Below, piece by piece: positions 46,805 to 56,321 of a stretch of DNA of 64,000 bases. Each line of letters starts with the position of its first letter. Position 1 is the first letter of the stretch. A model generated the notes under the pieces. The model did not search any database. It worked only from the letters and a program-made list of their open reading frames with translations, and was not told the DNA's origin. A program made the position numbers and the translations under genes. Source of the stretch: QHXW01 sp035280425 (GTDB lineage: Bacteria > Acidobacteriota > Terriglobia > Bryobacterales > Bryobacteraceae); NCBI GenBank assembly GCA_035280425.1, contig DATEFW010000028.1, forward strand, positions 1 through 64,000, given 5' to 3'.

Positions 46805-48013
46805 TTACACCGCCACGTCGTTGATGCTCGTTATCGCGAGCAGCATGCTCAGAATCAACGCCCCAACCATCACGCCCATCACCAGGATCACCAGCGGCTC
46901 GAACAGCGCCGTGAAGCGCTTGACGGCCGCGCGCGTGTCAATCTCGTAGATCTCGGCCATGCGCGCAAACATTTGATCGAGCCGGCCGGTCTCTTCTCCC
47001 ACCGTGAGCAGATGCGCCGCCAGCGGCGGAAACACCGCGGCCTTGCGGATCGGCGCCGCAATGCCCTCGCCGCGCTTCACACCCTGCGCCACTTCGCCCA
47101 GCCTGCCGGAAATCCGCCGGTTATTCAGAATCGCTGCGGCGATACCGATAGATTGTACGAGCGGCACGCTGTTGGCCACCAGAGTCGCCATGGAGCGCGC
47201 AAAGCGCGCCGTTTCGGCCTTCCGCAGGGCGTCGCCCAGGAGCGGAATCTTGAGGCGCAGCGTGTCCCACCAGAGACGCCCGGCTGCCGTGTGGACATAA
47301 GTCCGAAGGATTACGGCTGTGACCACTACCGCGGCCGCCGCCATCCACCAGTACGCCTGCACGATCTTACTCGCTTCGAGCATCAGCATCGTGGGCAGCG
47401 GAATTTTCATACGCGATTCCGAAAACACCGAGGCGAAGCGCGGCACCACGTAATTCATCAGCACAAATATCGAGCCCATCCCGACCAGCGCCAGCAGCGC
47501 AGGATAAATCATGGACGAAATGATGTAGTTGCGCAGGTCGTCGCGCGAGCGTTCGAACTCCGCCAGCCGCTCGAATACGGATGCCAGGCTGCCGCTCGCT
47601 TCTCCGGCGCGTACCATATTGACGAAGAGATCGGAAAAATAGTCCGGGTGCGCCCCCAGGCAGTCGGCCAGCGGTTTGCCGCCTTTCAGAAGCCGCAGAA
47701 TGTCGAGCACGATGAAACGGAAATGCGGGCGCTCGGTAAGATCGCTTGTGATGGTGAGGGCGCGATCCACCGGGACACCGGCGTTCAGCAGCGTTGAAAG
47801 CTCCTGGGTAAAGAAAAGTACATCGCGGCGCCGCCCGCTGGCGAAATTCGGCAGCTTCAACTCGAAAGGCTTCTTCTGTTCAACGCCCACATAGATCGGC
47901 GTGAGCCCCTGCTTGCGCAGCTCGCGCGCAACGACCTTATCGGTTTCCGCGGTGAGGCTGCCGGTGCGCACCCGGCCGTCGCTCGCCACAGCGCGAAAGA
48001 AAAACGTGGACAT
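46805..48013 (-). CDS. gspF: Type II secretion inner-membrane protein GspF
   Basis: 402 residues with two GspF repeats: FFTQELSTLLNAGVPVDRAL and the second FARSMATLVANSVPLVQSI. Three membrane helices sit near residues 170, 220 and 375 (LVILVMGVMVGALILSML). GspF is the polytopic platform core that couples ATP hydrolysis by GspE to pseudopilus growth. Start overlaps gspE by one base. Confidence 0.95.
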   Translation of the reverse strand: MSTFFFRAVASDGRVRTGSLTAETDKVVARELRKQGLTPIYVGVEQKKPFELKLPNFASGRRRDVLFFTQELSTLLNAGVPVDRALTITSDLTERPHFRFIVLDILRLLKGGKPLADCLGAHPDYFSDLFVNMVRAGEASGSLASVFERLAEFERSRDDLRNYIISSMIYPALLALVGMGSIFVLMNYVVPRFASVFSESRMKIPLPTMLMLEASKIVQAYWWMAAAAVVVTAVILRTYVHTAAGRLWWDTLRLKIPLLGDALRKAETARFARSMATLVANSVPLVQSIGIAAAILNNRRISGRLGEVAQGVKRGEGIAAPIRKAAVFPPLAAHLLTVGEETGRLDQMFARMAEIYEIDTRAAVKRFTALFEPLVILVMGVMVGALILSMLLAITSINDVAV

Positions 48014-49701
48014 CAGAATTCCTGGGTCACGCGCATGACTTCTTCAGCGGTGGTCACGCCGGTGCGCACTTTGAGCCACCCGTCTTCACGGAGGTTGCGC
48101 ATGCCGTGACGGCGCGCCGCGGCAGTGATCTGCGAGGCGTCTTCGTTAGCCATGATGAGCCTGCGAATTTCGTCATCGAGCTCCATCAGCTCAAAGATGC
48201 CGACGCGCCCCTGATAGCCTGCGCCGGAGCAATGCTCGCAGCCGGCGCCGCGAAACGTTTCCACAGTCTGGCCGTCCGGCGTCATAGCCGTCCCCGCTGA
48301 AACCCGGCAATGGCGGCAGATCACGCGCACCAGGCGCTGTGCCAGCACGGAGACGAGCGACGATGTGATCAGGTAATTCTCCACACCCATATCGGTCAGT
48401 CGCGTGATGGCGCTCGGCGCGTCATTGGTGTGCAGCGTCGAAAAAACGAAGTGTCCGGTGAGCGCCGCACGGATGGCGATGTCGGCGGTCTCCCGGTCGC
48501 GAATTTCGCCGACCATGATTACGTCCGGGTCCTGCCGCACAATGTGCCGCAGCCCGGCCGCAAACGTCAGCCCGATCGCCGGATTCACATGGATCTGGTT
48601 GATCCCGTCCATCTGGTATTCGACCGGGTCTTCGATGGTGATGATCTTTCTATCCGGAATGTTGATGCGCTTCAGCGCCGAGTAAAGCGTGGTCGATTTG
48701 CCGCTGCCCGTAGGACCGGTCACCAGAAAAATGCCGTGCGGGAGCTGCGTGTAATGTTCCATGCGCTCGAGCATGCGGTCGTCAAAGCCGAGGCGGCGGA
48801 GGTCGTAGAAATCGCCGGCGGAACGATCCAGCAGGCGCATGACCACGCTTTCGCCATAGAGCGTCGGCAGAGTCGAGACGCGCAGATCCACTTCGCGGCC
48901 CAGAATTTTGAGCTTGATGCGTCCGTCCTGCGGAAGCCGGCGCTCGGCAATATTCAACTTGGCCATCAGCTTCAGGCGCGAGACGATCGCGGCTTTCAGC
49001 TCACGCGGCGGCGCTTCCTGGTTGAACAATACGCCGTCTACTCGGTAGCGGACGCGAAATTCTTTTTCGAACGGCTCGATATGTATGTCGCTCGCGCGCT
49101 TTTCAAGAGCTTGCGCGATCATGGCGTTGACCAGGCGGATCACGGGAGCCTCGCTGGCCATATCGCGCAGTTGCTCGAGGTTTTCGCCGGCTTCCCCGGA
49201 TTCGAGTTCCGCTTCGAGTCCGCCCGGCGCTTCGGCTTCTCCGAAATACTTATCGATCGCGTCGAGAATTTCCTGCTCGCCCGCGAGCGCCGTCTTTACG
49301 CGCAAGCCGCAAAATCCGCGGACCGCTGCGATGGTCTCAAAATCCAGCGGATCCGCCATGGCGATCGTGACCGTGGAATCGTCGACCGCCACCGGAATAA
49401 ACCGGCACTGGCGCATAAAGCGCGGCGATAGGCCCTCAATCTCGGGCGAAGCCGGCGGAGGTTCATCGAGCGAGACCAGCGGCAGGCCGAGCTGTTCGGC
49501 AAGCGCGGCCAGCACATCGCGCATGGCGATGAAGCCCAAGTCGACTAAAATCTTGCCGAGCTTATCGCCTCGCTCTTTTTGGATTTCCAGCGCGCGGTCC
49601 AGATCTTCGCGCGCGATCTGCCCGCGATCGATCAGCATCTCGCCCAGCCGGGCGGGGCGGCGTGGCTCATCGACCAGAACGGGCGCGGAAGAGACGCTCA
49701 T
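48013..49701 (-). CDS. gspE: Type II secretion ATPase GspE
   Basis: 562 residues. The N-terminal MshEN/N1E region has LGEMLIDRGQIAREDLDRAL. The ATPase core shows Walker A GPTGSGKSTTLYSAL, the Asp box ITIEDPVEYQ and Walker B with VGEIRDRETADIA. A C-terminal zinc module has CRHC and CEHC. It drives pseudopilus assembly. The ATG abuts the TAG of the upstream exported protein. Confidence 0.96.
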   Translation of the reverse strand: MSVSSAPVLVDEPRRPARLGEMLIDRGQIAREDLDRALEIQKERGDKLGKILVDLGFIAMRDVLAALAEQLGLPLVSLDEPPPASPEIEGLSPRFMRQCRFIPVAVDDSTVTIAMADPLDFETIAAVRGFCGLRVKTALAGEQEILDAIDKYFGEAEAPGGLEAELESGEAGENLEQLRDMASEAPVIRLVNAMIAQALEKRASDIHIEPFEKEFRVRYRVDGVLFNQEAPPRELKAAIVSRLKLMAKLNIAERRLPQDGRIKLKILGREVDLRVSTLPTLYGESVVMRLLDRSAGDFYDLRRLGFDDRMLERMEHYTQLPHGIFLVTGPTGSGKSTTLYSALKRINIPDRKIITIEDPVEYQMDGINQIHVNPAIGLTFAAGLRHIVRQDPDVIMVGEIRDRETADIAIRAALTGHFVFSTLHTNDAPSAITRLTDMGVENYLITSSLVSVLAQRLVRVICRHCRVSAGTAMTPDGQTVETFRGAGCEHCSGAGYQGRVGIFELMELDDEIRRLIMANEDASQITAAARRHGMRNLREDGWLKVRTGVTTAEEVMRVTQEF

Positions 49702-50250
49702 CTATAGTTCTTTAACGCGGATAATCGAATCGAGCTCTGAACGGCTCGTTCGGCCAAGTTGCACGTCCAGGAGTTTCTGGCGCTCCGCCTGCATCACGAT
49801 CTGGGAAGGCAGCCCGGCCGTATCTTCCCATTTCGTGTAATAAAACAGCGTGACTCCCAGGACGATTTTTTCATTGGGCGGCACGGCATCGAGCGATGCG
49901 GCCATGGCGAGCATCGCGTCTTTCATCTGCTTCCTCAGCACGGGCACGCGCTCCATCTTGCGCGCGTGCAGCTTCGCAACGTAGTCCTTCGGGATGGTCA
50001 ACTGAAACGGGCTGAGATTGGTGCTCTGCGCCAGATTCACCTCCGCAGTAAACACCGCGCCGTAGCCCTCCAGATAAACACCTCGCGTATTGCCCAACAG
50101 CTCGAAGGGCGCATCCACACTGATGGTCCGGATGCGCTTGTCGAAGCTGATCTCCATGGCCTCGAGCGCGGCCCGGGTCAAGCGCGGAGCCGCCGCCAGC
50201 GCGACGACGGCGGTGGCCGCCAGCATGGCCGGAAGGCGCGTGAGTTTCAT
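49702..50250 (-). CDS. Hypothetical exported protein upstream of gspE
   Basis: 182 residues with a signal peptide ending near PRLTRAALEA. The mature protein reads ISFDKRIRTISVDAPFELLG and VYLEGYGAVFTAEVNLAQ, then a helical part with MKDAMLAMAASLDAVPPNEK. No known family is recognised, but the pattern is frequent beside ECF sigma/anti-sigma pairs in acidobacteria. Its start overlaps the anti-sigma stop by 4 nt (ATGA) and it abuts gspE, linking the regulatory pair to the secretion genes. Confidence 0.7.
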   Translation of the reverse strand: MKLTRLPAMLAATAVVALAAAPRLTRAALEAMEISFDKRIRTISVDAPFELLGNTRGVYLEGYGAVFTAEVNLAQSTNLSPFQLTIPKDYVAKLHARKMERVPVLRKQMKDAMLAMAASLDAVPPNEKIVLGVTLFYYTKWEDTAGLPSQIVMQAERQKLLDVQLGRTSRSELDSIIRVKEL

Positions 50251-50837
50251 TGCATGGCTCCGCGGCGATTGTCCGCCACGAGTTCCGTGTTATAACGCTT
50301 TTCCAGATATGTGAACGCTTCCTTGACGCGTTCCATATCCGCTGCGCGCTGCTCCTGATAATTACGTTCCGCCGCCGCAAGCAGATCGCGGCTCTTTTGA
50401 CCCTGCCGCGCTTCGCTTTCCGCAACGGCCTTCTCGACAGCCGCAGAAACCCGCTGTGCGACCACGGCTTCGATCTTTGCCGTATCGGGCTGGGCCGGAG
50501 AAACCGCGGGCACAGTCATTGGCCGGTACGCAAAGACGACGAGCGCCGCCGAAAGCATGGCGGCCGAAGCAAACCCCAGCCGCGCCGAAGACCCCCAGAA
50601 AGTCTGCCACGCGCGGCGCAGCGGAGACGGCTCGAAAACCTTATCGGAAACGAACCCGATCCGCTGCGGCAATTCCTCTTCGCGCAGCGACAGCAAAGCA
50701 GCATGCGTCACGCGCAACCGTTCCAGATCCTCGTGGCAGCCGTTGCAGTTGCGTACATGCTGTTCCACCTGGCGGCGTTCGGGATTCGCCAGTTCCCCGA
50801 AAAGGTAGTCGCGCAAATCGAATGGCGAGCAACTCAT
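50247..50837 (-). CDS. Zinc-finger anti-sigma factor
   Basis: 196 residues from the ATG at 50837. The anti-sigma zinc finger is RQVEQHVRNCNGCHEDLERL (H-x3-C-x2-C). One membrane helix (LGFASAAMLSAALVVFAY, about residues 90-107) and a periplasmic coiled coil rich in Ala/Glu/Arg follow. It should hold the upstream sigma factor inactive until an envelope signal triggers release. The start overlaps the sigma stop (ATGA). Confidence 0.87.
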   Translation of the reverse strand: MSCSPFDLRDYLFGELANPERRQVEQHVRNCNGCHEDLERLRVTHAALLSLREEELPQRIGFVSDKVFEPSPLRRAWQTFWGSSARLGFASAAMLSAALVVFAYRPMTVPAVSPAQPDTAKIEAVVAQRVSAAVEKAVAESEARQGQKSRDLLAAAERNYQEQRAADMERVKEAFTYLEKRYNTELVADNRRGAMQ

Positions 50838-51397
50838 ATGACACCTCTCGTCTTTACCGGAGCCAGTTGCATTTTGAGTGTGTCCAGCGCAGCGTAGAGG
50901 CGGGATTTCACCGTCGACACGGGACACGACAAAATCTCCGCCATCTCTTCGAACTTGAATCCCTGGTAGATCTTCAGAATCACGGCTTCCCGCTGGTCGT
51001 CGGAGAGCTTGCCGAGCGCCGTGGTCACCGCGATCGAAAGCTCGATGGGAAATGCGGGCGGCGCCCCGATGGAACCTTCGTCGATGCCGGATTCCGCATC
51101 GGAGGGCGTCTGCACCTCCGGCCGGCGCCGCCGCAGGCTCGAAAAAGCCTCGTTGTGCGCGATGCGAAACAGCCACGAAGCAAACCGCGCCGGATCGTCC
51201 AGCTTCCGCAGATTCTGATAGGCCTTCAAGAAAACGTCCTGGCTGAGATCCAGGGCTTCTTCGCGATCGCCGCTGATGCGCAGCAGGTAATTGTAGACGC
51301 GCTTTTCCCATCGGGAGATCAGCAGGTTGTAACCCTCCACGTCTCCCTGGCGCGCCCTGCGTATCAGGTCGGCATCCTCGACCGCCCGAAAAATCAA
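50834..51397 (-). CDS. ECF RNA polymerase sigma factor
   Basis: 187 residues from a TTG at 51397, chosen because AAGGAG lies 8 nt upstream; an ATG at 51436 has none. Region 2 is DLIRRARQGDVEGYNLLISR to LSQDVFLKAYQNLRKL with DPARFASWLFRIAHN. Region 4 is LSDDQREAVILKIYQGFKFE and CPVSTVKSRLYAAL. It should direct transcription of its own operon, which includes the secretion genes, and of other targets. TACACT at 51464-51459 is a possible -10 box. Confidence 0.9.
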   Translation of the reverse strand: MIFRAVEDADLIRRARQGDVEGYNLLISRWEKRVYNYLLRISGDREEALDLSQDVFLKAYQNLRKLDDPARFASWLFRIAHNEAFSSLRRRRPEVQTPSDAESGIDEGSIGAPPAFPIELSIAVTTALGKLSDDQREAVILKIYQGFKFEEMAEILSCPVSTVKSRLYAALDTLKMQLAPVKTRGVI

Positions 51398-51504
51398 TGC
51401 ACAGGCTCCTTGTGGAATGACGCTCGATGAGCGCAAAAAGTCTGCACGACTTTCACTTAGTGTAACGCTGGACGGCCGTCCGGCGGCCTGGATACCGGCG
51501 AAGG

Positions 51505-52224
51505 CTAGTAGCCGGCAAACTCCTCGGCGCGGACGTCATCCTCGCTCACCCCGGCCGCTCCCAGCATTTTCTGCATGGCGGCGACCATTCCGGGAGGCCC
51601 CGCGACGTAGTAAATCGGACCGTTCAGATCGCCTATGTGCTTTCGCAGCATAGCGCTATCGATATATCCGGTCTCACCTCGCCAGCCGGCAGCCGCTTCC
51701 TTCGCGGTCATTGTTGCCACAAAAGTGTAGTTTGGGTTTGTTTTGCCAAGCGCCTGTAACTCGTCCAAAAACGGGGCGTCCGCCGGGCGGCGATTGGAAT
51801 AGAACAAAAACAGCCGGTGGGGGAGCTTCTGTTTTGCCGCATCAACCGCCATGCCGCGAAACGGCGTGATGCCGATGCCTCCCGCCAGCAGGACGCCCGC
51901 TCTGGAGCTGTTGCGGTGGAGCACCAGGTTGCCGAAAGGTCCTTCCAACTGGAATTCAGTGCCGATGGCGCACGTTTTGGCATACCGTTTGAACGCGGTA
52001 TCGCGCAGCCGGGTGGCCACCATCAGGAAATCTTCCGCCGGCGCGCTGGCAAGCGAAAACGCGCGGGTGTTTCCTTCGGCATCGGTGTCGTTCGGGTTGA
52101 GCGCAGTTAACTCGATAAACTGGCCTGCACGGAACGTGAAATCGGCGGGCTTGTTGAAAAGAAAGGCGGCCGTAGAGTCGGCAACCTGTTTGCGGTCTTT
52201 GAGCTGGAGTTTGTAGGCGGCCAT
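51505..52224 (-). CDS. Ferredoxin-NADP reductase-like oxidoreductase
   Basis: 239 residues: FAD-binding barrel with RAFSLASAP (the R-x-Y/F-S motif) and FRAGQFIEL, then the NAD(P) domain with GVLLAGGIGITPFRGMA, LFYSNRRPADAPF and YYVAGPPGMVAAMQKML. There is no iron-sulfur domain, so the electron partner is separate. The family serves many oxygenase, ferredoxin or thiol systems. It stands alone. Confidence 0.88.
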   Translation of the reverse strand: MAAYKLQLKDRKQVADSTAAFLFNKPADFTFRAGQFIELTALNPNDTDAEGNTRAFSLASAPAEDFLMVATRLRDTAFKRYAKTCAIGTEFQLEGPFGNLVLHRNSSRAGVLLAGGIGITPFRGMAVDAAKQKLPHRLFLFYSNRRPADAPFLDELQALGKTNPNYTFVATMTAKEAAAGWRGETGYIDSAMLRKHIGDLNGPIYYVAGPPGMVAAMQKMLGAAGVSEDDVRAEEFAGY

Positions 52225-52276
52225 GCCTCCATGTTATCGCCGGGCAACGGCCCCGCCGCGGCCTGAGAAGCGGGCT

Positions 52277-54118
52277 TTAGTGCGCGGAAGCCCCAATGAA
52301 AGCTTGTCCTTGAGAGAGCGCTTTGGCCTGTGCTTCGAGCGCTACGGCTTCCGACTTGCGTTTCATGTGCCGCAGCATATTGGCGAACGTGCGCAGGCTG
52401 CGTGCCAGTGTCGCGTTCTCGGTGGGCCGCGCTTTTTCCATGAGGGCCAGCGACCGCCGGTAAAGCGGCTCGGCCTTCTCAAAACGTCCATCCTCGCGAT
52501 AGAGTTCCGCCAGACCGTACAGGTTCGAAGCCAACTCCTGTTCCGAGCCGCTGGTCTTTTCCCGAACGGCGATGACGCGTTCATAGCCGGCCTCGGCTTC
52601 CGTGTTGCGTCCCTGAGCGCGATAAAGTTCGGCCAGGTCGCTCAGGATTTCGAGTGTCTGGCTGTCTTCGGGCCCGACAGTCTTTTCGGCAAGTGCCAGT
52701 CCCCGCTTGTAAAGCGGCTCAGCCGCCGTGAAACGGCCCTGGATGTGATATACCGACGCCAGGTTCTTGAGCGGTGTGATCAGATCCGGATTATCCGAAC
52801 CCAGAGTTTTTTCGGAGATCTCGAAGGAGCGCTGAAGCAGCGTTTCCGCGTCGCTATATTTCTTCATGTTGACGTATATGGCAGCCAGGTTGTTCAGACC
52901 CGTGGCCACGGATGGATGATCCGGCCCCAGAGCCTTCTCCCAGATCGCGATGGCCCGGCGGTACATGGCGGCAGCCTCTTCAGGCCGTCCTTCATCCCGG
53001 AGAAAGCCAGCGATATTGTTCAGGCTGGTGGCGACATCCGGATGCTCCGGTCCCAAGGCCTGTTCCCAAACCGAAAGCGCGCGCCGGTATAAGGCCTCGG
53101 CCTCGACATTCCGGTTTTCGAGCCGGTAGATGTCCGCCAGATTATTCAAGCTTGACGCGGTGTCCGGGTGATTGGGACCGAGGCTCTTCTCGCGAATGGC
53201 CAATGCACGGCGGAGCAGGTCTTCCGCGTCGGCATATTCATGCCTTACGCGCAGCACTGCCGAAAGGTTATTGAGCGTCGTGGCGACATCCGGGTGCTCC
53301 AGGCCCAACGCCTTTTCCTTGATCTCCAAGGCACGGCGGTAAGAGGCCTCAGCTTCGCTGTACCGGCCTTGCACATGGTAGATTTGCGCCAGGTTGTTGA
53401 GGGTGGAGCCGATGCTGGGATGTTGCGGCCCCAGAGCTTTTTCCCGAATCGCGAGCGCACGCTTGAAGAGCGATTCCGCTTGAGCGTACTTTCCCTCGGC
53501 ACTGTAGAGCGCCGCCAGGTTATTCAAACCGAGAGCGGTCTGCGGATGCTCCGGCCCGAGCGCCTTTTCCCAAATAGCGACAGCACGTTGATATTGCGGT
53601 TCTGCCTCCCCATAGTGCCCCTGCGCACGATTGATCTCGGCCAGATTATTCAGAATCTCCGCGACGGCTCGATCGTCGGGCGAGAGTTTCTTTTCGCGCA
53701 TGGCAAGCACGCGGCGCTCTATGGATTCGGCTTCCTGGTAGCGGCCGGCCTTTAAGTACAGCACGCCGAGATTGTTGAGGCCTTGTCCTGTCACCAGATC
53801 TTCGGGCCCGAGGAGCTTCTCCCAAAGGTCCACCGAACGCCGATATTGCTTCTCTGCGTCGGAGTACCGGCCAAGATCGTAATACACCGTGCCGAGGTTG
53901 TTCCAGCTTTTGGCGAGGTCGTTATCCTGGTTCCCGGATTTCTCCGCCTCTCGAACCGCGGCGAGGGCGGGCGCCAAGGCTTCAGCGTACGCTCCTTTTT
54001 GCCGAAGCTGGCGCACCTGGTCCATGTACTTCTCCCAGAGCTTCTGATCCGCTCCGGCGGCGAGTGTTGCAAAGGCGACAAAACACACGTAGAGTACTGA
54101 CCGCAATCGGCGATGCAT
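52277..54118 (-). CDS. Kinesin-light-chain-like tetratricopeptide protein
   Basis: 613 residues: a signal peptide (SVLYVCFVAFATLAAGA) and about 13 TPR units of 42 residues, each with the TPR_12 pattern LGPEHPDVATSLNNLA followed by YAEAEALYRRAL. The period is regular across the whole mature protein. It is likely a periplasmic superhelical scaffold. TPR_12 arrays are often found with peptidase or kinase domains, but none is attached here. Confidence 0.9.
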   Translation of the reverse strand: MHRRLRSVLYVCFVAFATLAAGADQKLWEKYMDQVRQLRQKGAYAEALAPALAAVREAEKSGNQDNDLAKSWNNLGTVYYDLGRYSDAEKQYRRSVDLWEKLLGPEDLVTGQGLNNLGVLYLKAGRYQEAESIERRVLAMREKKLSPDDRAVAEILNNLAEINRAQGHYGEAEPQYQRAVAIWEKALGPEHPQTALGLNNLAALYSAEGKYAQAESLFKRALAIREKALGPQHPSIGSTLNNLAQIYHVQGRYSEAEASYRRALEIKEKALGLEHPDVATTLNNLSAVLRVRHEYADAEDLLRRALAIREKSLGPNHPDTASSLNNLADIYRLENRNVEAEALYRRALSVWEQALGPEHPDVATSLNNIAGFLRDEGRPEEAAAMYRRAIAIWEKALGPDHPSVATGLNNLAAIYVNMKKYSDAETLLQRSFEISEKTLGSDNPDLITPLKNLASVYHIQGRFTAAEPLYKRGLALAEKTVGPEDSQTLEILSDLAELYRAQGRNTEAEAGYERVIAVREKTSGSEQELASNLYGLAELYREDGRFEKAEPLYRRSLALMEKARPTENATLARSLRTFANMLRHMKRKSEAVALEAQAKALSQGQAFIGASAH

Positions 54119-54410
54119 CTCGATTCTCCACGCGCATAGCGCTTCGAGCGCTGCACGCGATCAACATCCCCGATTACGAAATCTTCAGTCCCCAGGTTCG
54201 CGGAATTTACCAGCACGCGTTGTGCCGGACCCGTCAGCCGAACTTCAGGCTGAGCCACCAATGATCAGCAGGTAAGACGCAGGTTTTCGAAAAGTGTTAG
54301 CTGTTCGTTTGTGGGAATTTTGTGTGGCAAAAGCGGGCGTTTTGCCGTTAACCGCTGTGAACCTGTTCTCAAAACGGCTAGCGCTGTAAAATGCGGCCTC
54401 AGGCGTTTTC

Positions 54411-55058
54411 ATGGATAACAGAAATGTTGATCCCGCTGTTCGAGCTGCTTCTCGCCGACCTCCGGACGAAAAAATCGTCGCTCGCGTCTTGGCGGAACTG
54501 AGCGAGCACGGCCTGCTGCTCGAAACGGACCGGCAACTGCCGAACGTTTGTGCTCTGGTCACCGGAGAGACCGTGCGCGGCTCGTGGTGGGCGCATCCGC
54601 GGAGCCATGATATTTTTCGCGTCAACTGCGCGCTGGCGGATCACATGGACGTCCTCGTAACCAAGCTGATATCGGGAAAGGTTACTTTTGTTCATCGCTC
54701 GCTCTGGCCCGCCGTCATTGCCGCAGGCCAATTACGCACACCCGAGGAGCTCGAGCCTCTTTCGCCGGCCGCGCGCAAGCTCCTCCTTGAGGTGGACAAC
54801 AGCGCGGTCGAGAGCGATCGGGAAAATTCCAAAGCAATATCCGAACTCGAAAAGCGCGGCTTGGTTTACGGTGAACAGTTCCACGGCGCGACGGGCGCGC
54901 ATGGGAAACGCATCGAGAGCTGGCTGCACTGGTCAAAGCGCAGGGGTTTTGTCTCGCCGCCGCTCAACGCCATGGAAGGCCGCGACAAGCTGGAAGCGAT
55001 GGTCGCGCACTTGAACCGGAAATTTAATGCTCGCGCGCGGCTCCCCTGGCAGGCGTGA
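54411..55058 (+). CDS. Hypothetical winged-helix-like protein
   Basis: 215 residues. The first 100 contain IVARVLAELSEHGLLLETD and a WWAHPRSHDIFRVNCALADH stretch; the second half, LSPAARKLLLEVDNS with an ELEKRGLVYGEQFHG segment and WLHWSKRRGF, looks like a second DNA-binding-type helix bundle. The layout is that of a cytosolic regulator or nucleic-acid protein, but no family is certain. TAAAAT at 54387-54392 is a possible -10 box. Confidence 0.6.
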   Translation: MDNRNVDPAVRAASRRPPDEKIVARVLAELSEHGLLLETDRQLPNVCALVTGETVRGSWWAHPRSHDIFRVNCALADHMDVLVTKLISGKVTFVHRSLWPAVIAAGQLRTPEELEPLSPAARKLLLEVDNSAVESDRENSKAISELEKRGLVYGEQFHGATGAHGKRIESWLHWSKRRGFVSPPLNAMEGRDKLEAMVAHLNRKFNARARLPWQA

Positions 55059-55061
55059 AAC

Positions 55062-56219
55062 TTAACTTGCTACACGCTCGAAAAAATCCCAGGATTTTTT
55101 CGCGCAAGTCTCCCAGGTGAATTCGCGGGCTCGTAGGCGCCCCCGCTTCGACAGCTCATCCTGCAATGATTGCGACCCGAGCAGCCGCGCCATCGCGCTG
55201 CGAATGTCGCCGGCGCTATGCGGATCGACCAGCAGCGCCGAATCCCCCGTAACTTCTGGAATGGATGAAACGCCCGAAGCCACTACCGGCGCCCCAGCCG
55301 CCATCGCCTGCCCGACGGGCAGCCCGAAGCCTTCATAGAGAGACACATAAACGAATGCCGTCGCGGCGCCGGTCAGCGCAGGCAAATCGCGCTCCGGGAC
55401 GTATCCGAGGTAGCGGACGCCAGGAACGCCGGCGCGGAGCCGCTCGTAAATCGCCCGGTCCCCCCAACCCCAGGAACCGGCAATGGCGAGGTCAAATTCG
55501 TCTCGCATCTCCCGGCTCAGCCCCTCCCACGCCTCCACGAGCATTCCGAGGTTCTTTCGCGGCTCAAGCGTACCCACGAATAAGACGTACGGTTTAGTAA
55601 GGCCATACCGGCGGACCTCGAGCGAAGCCGCTCGCTCGGCGGTGAAAAATTCCGGTGCGATTCCGGGATAAATGACCTCGATCTTTTCCGGCCGGATCCC
55701 CAGCAGCCGGACCGCATCGGAGCGGGTGCATTCGGAGATGGCTATCAGCCCGTCGGCAGCGCGAAAGGTGCGCTCGCCAACGTGGCCCGAGGCCTTCACA
55801 TTACCAGCCGAATGCAGTTCCGGCATCAGCCAGCAGGTCATGTCGTAGATTGTCGAGGTCAAGCGCACTTTTCGCGGAGGGTGCTGCACCTGGTGGGAAA
55901 CATGGAAAACATCGCACTCCGGAACGATCCAGTCGAGAATCGGATACGGACAAAGATTCGCGGTGTGCAGAAGGCCCAGGCGCATCCAGGTTTCGGCCGG
56001 CGGCAGAACTGAGAACTCATGCGTAAAGGCCCGGAGCTTATCCAGAAATGGAAATAAAGAAAGCCGGCGGGCTCCTGCTGCCGCGGCCAGGCTTCGCGTC
56101 CAGTGATAAACGTACGTTTTGACTCCGGCGCTCCTCAGCAGCAATGGCATGGCATCGACCACAACTGAAACGTGCGTATGATTGCCGCCAGCGGGCCGGA
56201 TTTGTCCTATCTTGTTCAT
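55062..56219 (-). CDS. Glycosyltransferase family 4 protein
   Basis: 385 residues with a GT-B fold: N-terminal VVVDAMPLLLRSAGVKTYVYHW, the hinge region YVLFVGTLEPRKNLGMLVEAW, and the donor-site segment VYVSLYEGFGLPVGQAMAAGAPVVASGVSS (E-x7-E). It probably adds a hexose from a nucleotide sugar to a polysaccharide or lipid acceptor. It is divergent from the radical SAM gene, 102 bp apart. Confidence 0.9.
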   Translation of the reverse strand: MNKIGQIRPAGGNHTHVSVVVDAMPLLLRSAGVKTYVYHWTRSLAAAAGARRLSLFPFLDKLRAFTHEFSVLPPAETWMRLGLLHTANLCPYPILDWIVPECDVFHVSHQVQHPPRKVRLTSTIYDMTCWLMPELHSAGNVKASGHVGERTFRAADGLIAISECTRSDAVRLLGIRPEKIEVIYPGIAPEFFTAERAASLEVRRYGLTKPYVLFVGTLEPRKNLGMLVEAWEGLSREMRDEFDLAIAGSWGWGDRAIYERLRAGVPGVRYLGYVPERDLPALTGAATAFVYVSLYEGFGLPVGQAMAAGAPVVASGVSSIPEVTGDSALLVDPHSAGDIRSAMARLLGSQSLQDELSKRGRLRAREFTWETCAKKSWDFFERVAS

Positions 56220-56321
56220 TTAGTGGGTAAAATTACCATTCCGAGTCTTTAAAAAACGCCACTGAATTTAAGTTGCTCTCACCCTCGCCGGTTGTTGTGG
56301 TTTAATTAAAACTTCTCCACT

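Noticed and set aside
48310..49431. A 373-residue plus-strand frame
   Set aside because: It is antisense to gspE and lacks recognisable motifs.
54064..54264. A 66-residue plus-strand frame between the TPR gene and the gene at 54411
   Set aside because: It overlaps the start of the TPR gene antisense, has no ribosome site and no recognisable content.
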